In this document: positions 35,791 to 38,739 of the stretch, piece by piece | How positions within the stretch are numbered: the stretch's first letter is position 1 | How the letters are laid out: each line of letters begins with the position of its first letter | Assembly: GCA_016927395.1 (NCBI GenBank) | Contig: JAFGMU010000015.1 | Location: 1 to 38,739 of the forward strand | From: Alphaproteobacteria bacterium | GTDB taxonomy: Bacteria > Pseudomonadota > Alphaproteobacteria > Rs-D84 | DNA: 38,739 bases | Direction: 5' to 3' | Notes under the pieces: model-generated | Database searches by the model: none | Told to the model about the DNA's origin: nothing | Seen by the model: only the letters and a program-made list of their open reading frames with translations | Made by a program: the position numbers and the translations under genes

Positions 35791-36219
35791 ATGCTAAAAA
35801 TTTATACAGATGGCAGTTGTTTGGGAAATCCGGGACCTGGTGGTTGGGCATTTGTTGCAACCGATGGAAAAAATACGGCAGAACGCAGCGGTGGTGAGAC
35901 CGACACAACAAACAATAAAATGGAATTGACCGCGGTTATCAAAGCATTATCGGCAGCAAAAAAACACGCAGAGGTTGAAATTCATACCGACAGCCAATAC
36001 GTTAAAAACGGCATGCAGGCTTGGATTAAAAATTGGAAGAAAAACGGTTGGAAAACAGCAGATAAAAAACCGGTAAAAAATCAAGAATTGTGGCAAGAAT
36101 TAGATGAACTGGCACAAAAAATAAAAATTCATTGGCATTGGGTGCGTGGACATGCCGGTCATGAAATGAATGAACGCGTAGATACACTTGCGCGCACAGC
36201 CGCCGAAATGATAAAATAA
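35791..36219 (+). CDS. rnhA: Ribonuclease HI
   Basis: IYTDGSCLGNPGPGGWAFVA, TNNKMELTAVIKAL, HTDSQYVKNGMQAWI, WVRGHAGHEMNERVDTLAR. Confidence 0.95.
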   Translation: MLKIYTDGSCLGNPGPGGWAFVATDGKNTAERSGGETDTTNNKMELTAVIKALSAAKKHAEVEIHTDSQYVKNGMQAWIKNWKKNGWKTADKKPVKNQELWQELDELAQKIKIHWHWVRGHAGHEMNERVDTLARTAAEMIK

Positions 36220-36220
36220 A

Positions 36221-37516
36221 ATGCCTCATAATATTCACAGAAATCTTAACAAATTAAAACATCATTCTGGTATTCATGCTTCGACTGCATTTGTGCCTAA
36301 AAATACTATAAAACATCAAAATAAATTAAAATCATTTCTTATAAATATATATGCTTTTAAATTTTTTAGTGGTTGTGTGTTTTTGTACCCCGTAATGTCA
36401 ATTATGTTTATAGAAAATGGGGTTTCAAATATTCAAGTTTCAATTTTATTTGCAATGTGGGCATTTTTTGTTTTTATTTTTCAACCATTCATGGGGAATT
36501 TCGGCGATAAATATTCCAGAAAGAAGATTTTGTTATTGGGACAATTTGCAAAAATGTTATGTTTTGGAATTTTTATACTTTTTCCAAATTTTACAGGATA
36601 TTTGATTGGATTTATTTTCTGGGGAATCCAATGGGCAATAGAAGCAAGCGTTTGTGAAGCATTTGTTTATGATGAGCTGTTATGTTTAAAATCAAGAAAT
36701 AAATATACCGAAGTATCTGGTAAAATGCTCGCATTCAAGGATTTAGGATTTCTTTTATCAACAACCGGTTCTTTTATTGCGGTGATGATGGGGTATAATT
36801 TTATAATTATGCTAACAATTATAAGTATGTTTTTATCAATATTTTTCATACATAGAATAAATATGATTCAGCCAACATCTTTCTTAAAAACAGAAAAAGA
36901 AAGTATATTAAAAAATATAAAAATTGGGGCACAAGTAATTAAAAAAATAAAATATTGTTTTTTAATAATGTTCATACTTTCATGCGTTGGCGCCATTGCT
37001 GAGCTGGATGATTACATAGGTTTATTAGGAACAGAAATCGGTGTTCCACTTACTTTTATTGGTGGTTTATTTGCAATTGCAAATATTGCTGAAACTATTG
37101 GTGGATTGACTGCAAAATTTTTTACAAAACTTTCTATAAAATTTATTTCCATTATTATATTTATAATGGGTGGTTTGTTTGCTCTTACTGCTTTTTCAGA
37201 CGTAAAAACTATATGGCCTATTTTATTTTTTGTATATTTTTTCTATGCAATTATCAAAATATCTTTGACAGTAAAAATACAAAACGCTGTCCCATCAAGT
37301 CGCAGATCTATGGTGTTGTCACTTTTGGATATGCTGGGTGAACTTTCAATAATGATATTTTATGGTATTGTTACTATTGGTTCTGTACTGGACGGATACA
37401 GGCTGGGTTACTTGTTTTGTGGTGTGGCAATAATGATACTTTCTGTAATTGGAATATTATTTATTAAGGAAATTAAAAAATTAAGAAACCAGCCCTGCTG
37501 CACAATCAAAAATTAA
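36221..37516 (+). CDS. MFS transporter
   Basis: 431 aa, ~12 hydrophobic helices, GNFGDKYSRKKILLLGQ loop motif. Confidence 0.85.
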   Translation: MPHNIHRNLNKLKHHSGIHASTAFVPKNTIKHQNKLKSFLINIYAFKFFSGCVFLYPVMSIMFIENGVSNIQVSILFAMWAFFVFIFQPFMGNFGDKYSRKKILLLGQFAKMLCFGIFILFPNFTGYLIGFIFWGIQWAIEASVCEAFVYDELLCLKSRNKYTEVSGKMLAFKDLGFLLSTTGSFIAVMMGYNFIIMLTIISMFLSIFFIHRINMIQPTSFLKTEKESILKNIKIGAQVIKKIKYCFLIMFILSCVGAIAELDDYIGLLGTEIGVPLTFIGGLFAIANIAETIGGLTAKFFTKLSIKFISIIIFIMGGLFALTAFSDVKTIWPILFFVYFFYAIIKISLTVKIQNAVPSSRRSMVLSLLDMLGELSIMIFYGIVTIGSVLDGYRLGYLFCGVAIMILSVIGILFIKEIKKLRNQPCCTIKN

Positions 37517-37517
37517 T

Positions 37518-38180
37518 TTAACTTTTATATCCCAATGCGACAATAAACATTTCAACGCTATCCTTGCGGGATGCAGGTGGTTTTATATGATGAACACTTT
37601 CAAAATGCTGTTTAATTTCTTTTAACAATTCATTTGTTGTTCCACCAGTAAAAGATTTTGCAACAAATGTTCCACCAGGTTTCAATGCGCGTTTTGCAAA
37701 ATCCCAAGCATATTCCAGTAAAACCATCTGACGTAAATGATCAGTTTTTTGATGACCAGTTGTATTTGGTGCCATATCAGAAACAACAACATCAGTATTA
37801 CCATATTCTGCGGCATTTTGTTCCTGTATATTTAATTTTTCTTCCAACCATTTTAACGCTTCATCGGTTGTAAAATCACCCTGATAAAATTCGACATTTG
37901 GGATTGGTTTTATTTCCAATAAATCCATAGCAAAAATTTTTGAACGTGGAAATTCGCGTGCAATATATTGCGACCAGGAACCAGGCGCTGCACCTAAATC
38001 AACAACAACTTGACCATTGCGTAAAAAATTAAATTTTTCATTTATTTCTATCAGTTTATATGCTGCACGTGCGCGATATCCATCTTTGTTTGCACGTGCA
38101 ACGTATGGATCACTTGCCTGACGTTGCAGCCAAGCGACCGAAGATTTTTTTGCAGCAATTTTTTTATTTGTTATTTTCAA
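37518..38180 (-). CDS. rlmE: 23S rRNA 2'-O-methyltransferase RlmE (FtsJ/RrmJ)
   Basis: YRARAAYKLIEINEKFNFL, VVDLGAAPGSWSQY, VVSDMAPNTTGHQKTDH. Confidence 0.93.
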   Translation of the reverse strand: MKITNKKIAAKKSSVAWLQRQASDPYVARANKDGYRARAAYKLIEINEKFNFLRNGQVVVDLGAAPGSWSQYIAREFPRSKIFAMDLLEIKPIPNVEFYQGDFTTDEALKWLEEKLNIQEQNAAEYGNTDVVVSDMAPNTTGHQKTDHLRQMVLLEYAWDFAKRALKPGGTFVAKSFTGGTTNELLKEIKQHFESVHHIKPPASRKDSVEMFIVALGYKS

Positions 38181-38198
38181 TTTTTTTATAATCCCAAA

Positions 38199-38739
38199 TT
38201 ATCTAACAGATTTAACTGCACGTAAATTACATGCGAAAAAATTTCTTAGTCTTATTGATTCAGAATTTGCATATTCAAAATCACTGTTTGTATCAATAAA
38301 TGACGAAGAGCCCGCTTTTGGATAAAAAAATCCAGTATGTAAACCACCATCAAACATAATGTCTTCCATTTGATAAACAAAGGCACGATTTGGTATAAAT
38401 TCTGTTATTGAATTAAAATCTTTGGATAAAATAATACTATTATATGAGTTAGAAAAATCACTTACCAAAGTAATAGTTTTATATAAACTTGGTTTTATTT
38501 CTATATCTTTTATCCGACAGCCCCCAATTAGCGAAAAAATTCCCAAACTTCCATTACTAACCACTGTTTCATTATCTTGTATTTTTATACCAGATTGTTT
38601 TTCAGAAATATTATAAAAACATGGTTTTGGATTTGTTGTTGAATATCTATCAAGCATTATTGAATTCAAAACATCTTCCATAGAATTGAATTCAAAAGAA
38701 ACACTTTTTATATTATTATAATAATGTTTAATAAGAACA
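38199..38739 (-). CDS. Unknown protein, 5' end beyond window
   Basis: Frame stays open upstream of the annotated Met to the window edge (VLIKHYYNNIKSVSFEFNSMEDVLNS...). Confidence 0.6.
   Translation of the reverse strand, partial: VLIKHYYNNIKSVSFEFNSMEDVLNSIMLDRYSTTNPKPCFYNISEKQSGIKIQDNETVVSNGSLGIFSLIGGCRIKDIEIKPSLYKTITLVSDFSNSYNSIILSKDFNSITEFIPNRAFVYQMEDIMFDGGLHTGFFYPKAGSSSFIDTNSDFEYANSESIRLRNFFACNLRAVKSVR

Overview
Low-GC bacterial chromosome segment, most likely alphaproteobacterial (GcrA-type regulator, lpxA/lpxB, bactofilin next to an M23 peptidase). It has two parts. (1) Core genes: gcrA (partial), prepilin peptidase, a run of secreted proteins, lpxA/lpxB, a trmN6-like methyltransferase, M23 peptidase, bactofilin, rpiB, leuS, tlyA, mscL, aroK, prfA, hisS, a Pta/Ptb-like protein, a YgjP-type peptidase, tkt, rnhA, an MFS transporter and rlmE. 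(2) A ~10.25-kb integrative island (about 5457-15712) inserted in the anticodon region of a tRNA-Leu(UAA) gene. The host gene is split into a 40-nt 5' part (5428-5467) and a 47-nt 3' part (15713-15759). The island carries its own complete 87-nt tRNA-Leu(UAA) with its own terminator. All ten differences between the two genes fall in five compensatory base pairs, so the fragments are the two halves of one formerly functional gene. The island encodes a P4-like tyrosine integrase with an unusual residue at a catalytic position, an AlpA-like HTH, a compact UvrD-like helicase convergent with a NERD protein and a PD-(D/E)XK-like protein (candidate defence module), a HEPN-like protein, and a tight five-gene operon of unknown small/membrane/lipoprotein genes. 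That operon is preceded by a consensus promoter and a ~220-nt leader with mutually exclusive hairpins ending in an intrinsic terminator just before the RBS. A leader of similar design precedes a small HTH gene at ~24.6 kb outside the island. No CRISPR array, rRNA or transposase was seen. All functional names come from reading motifs by eye; no database search was run.
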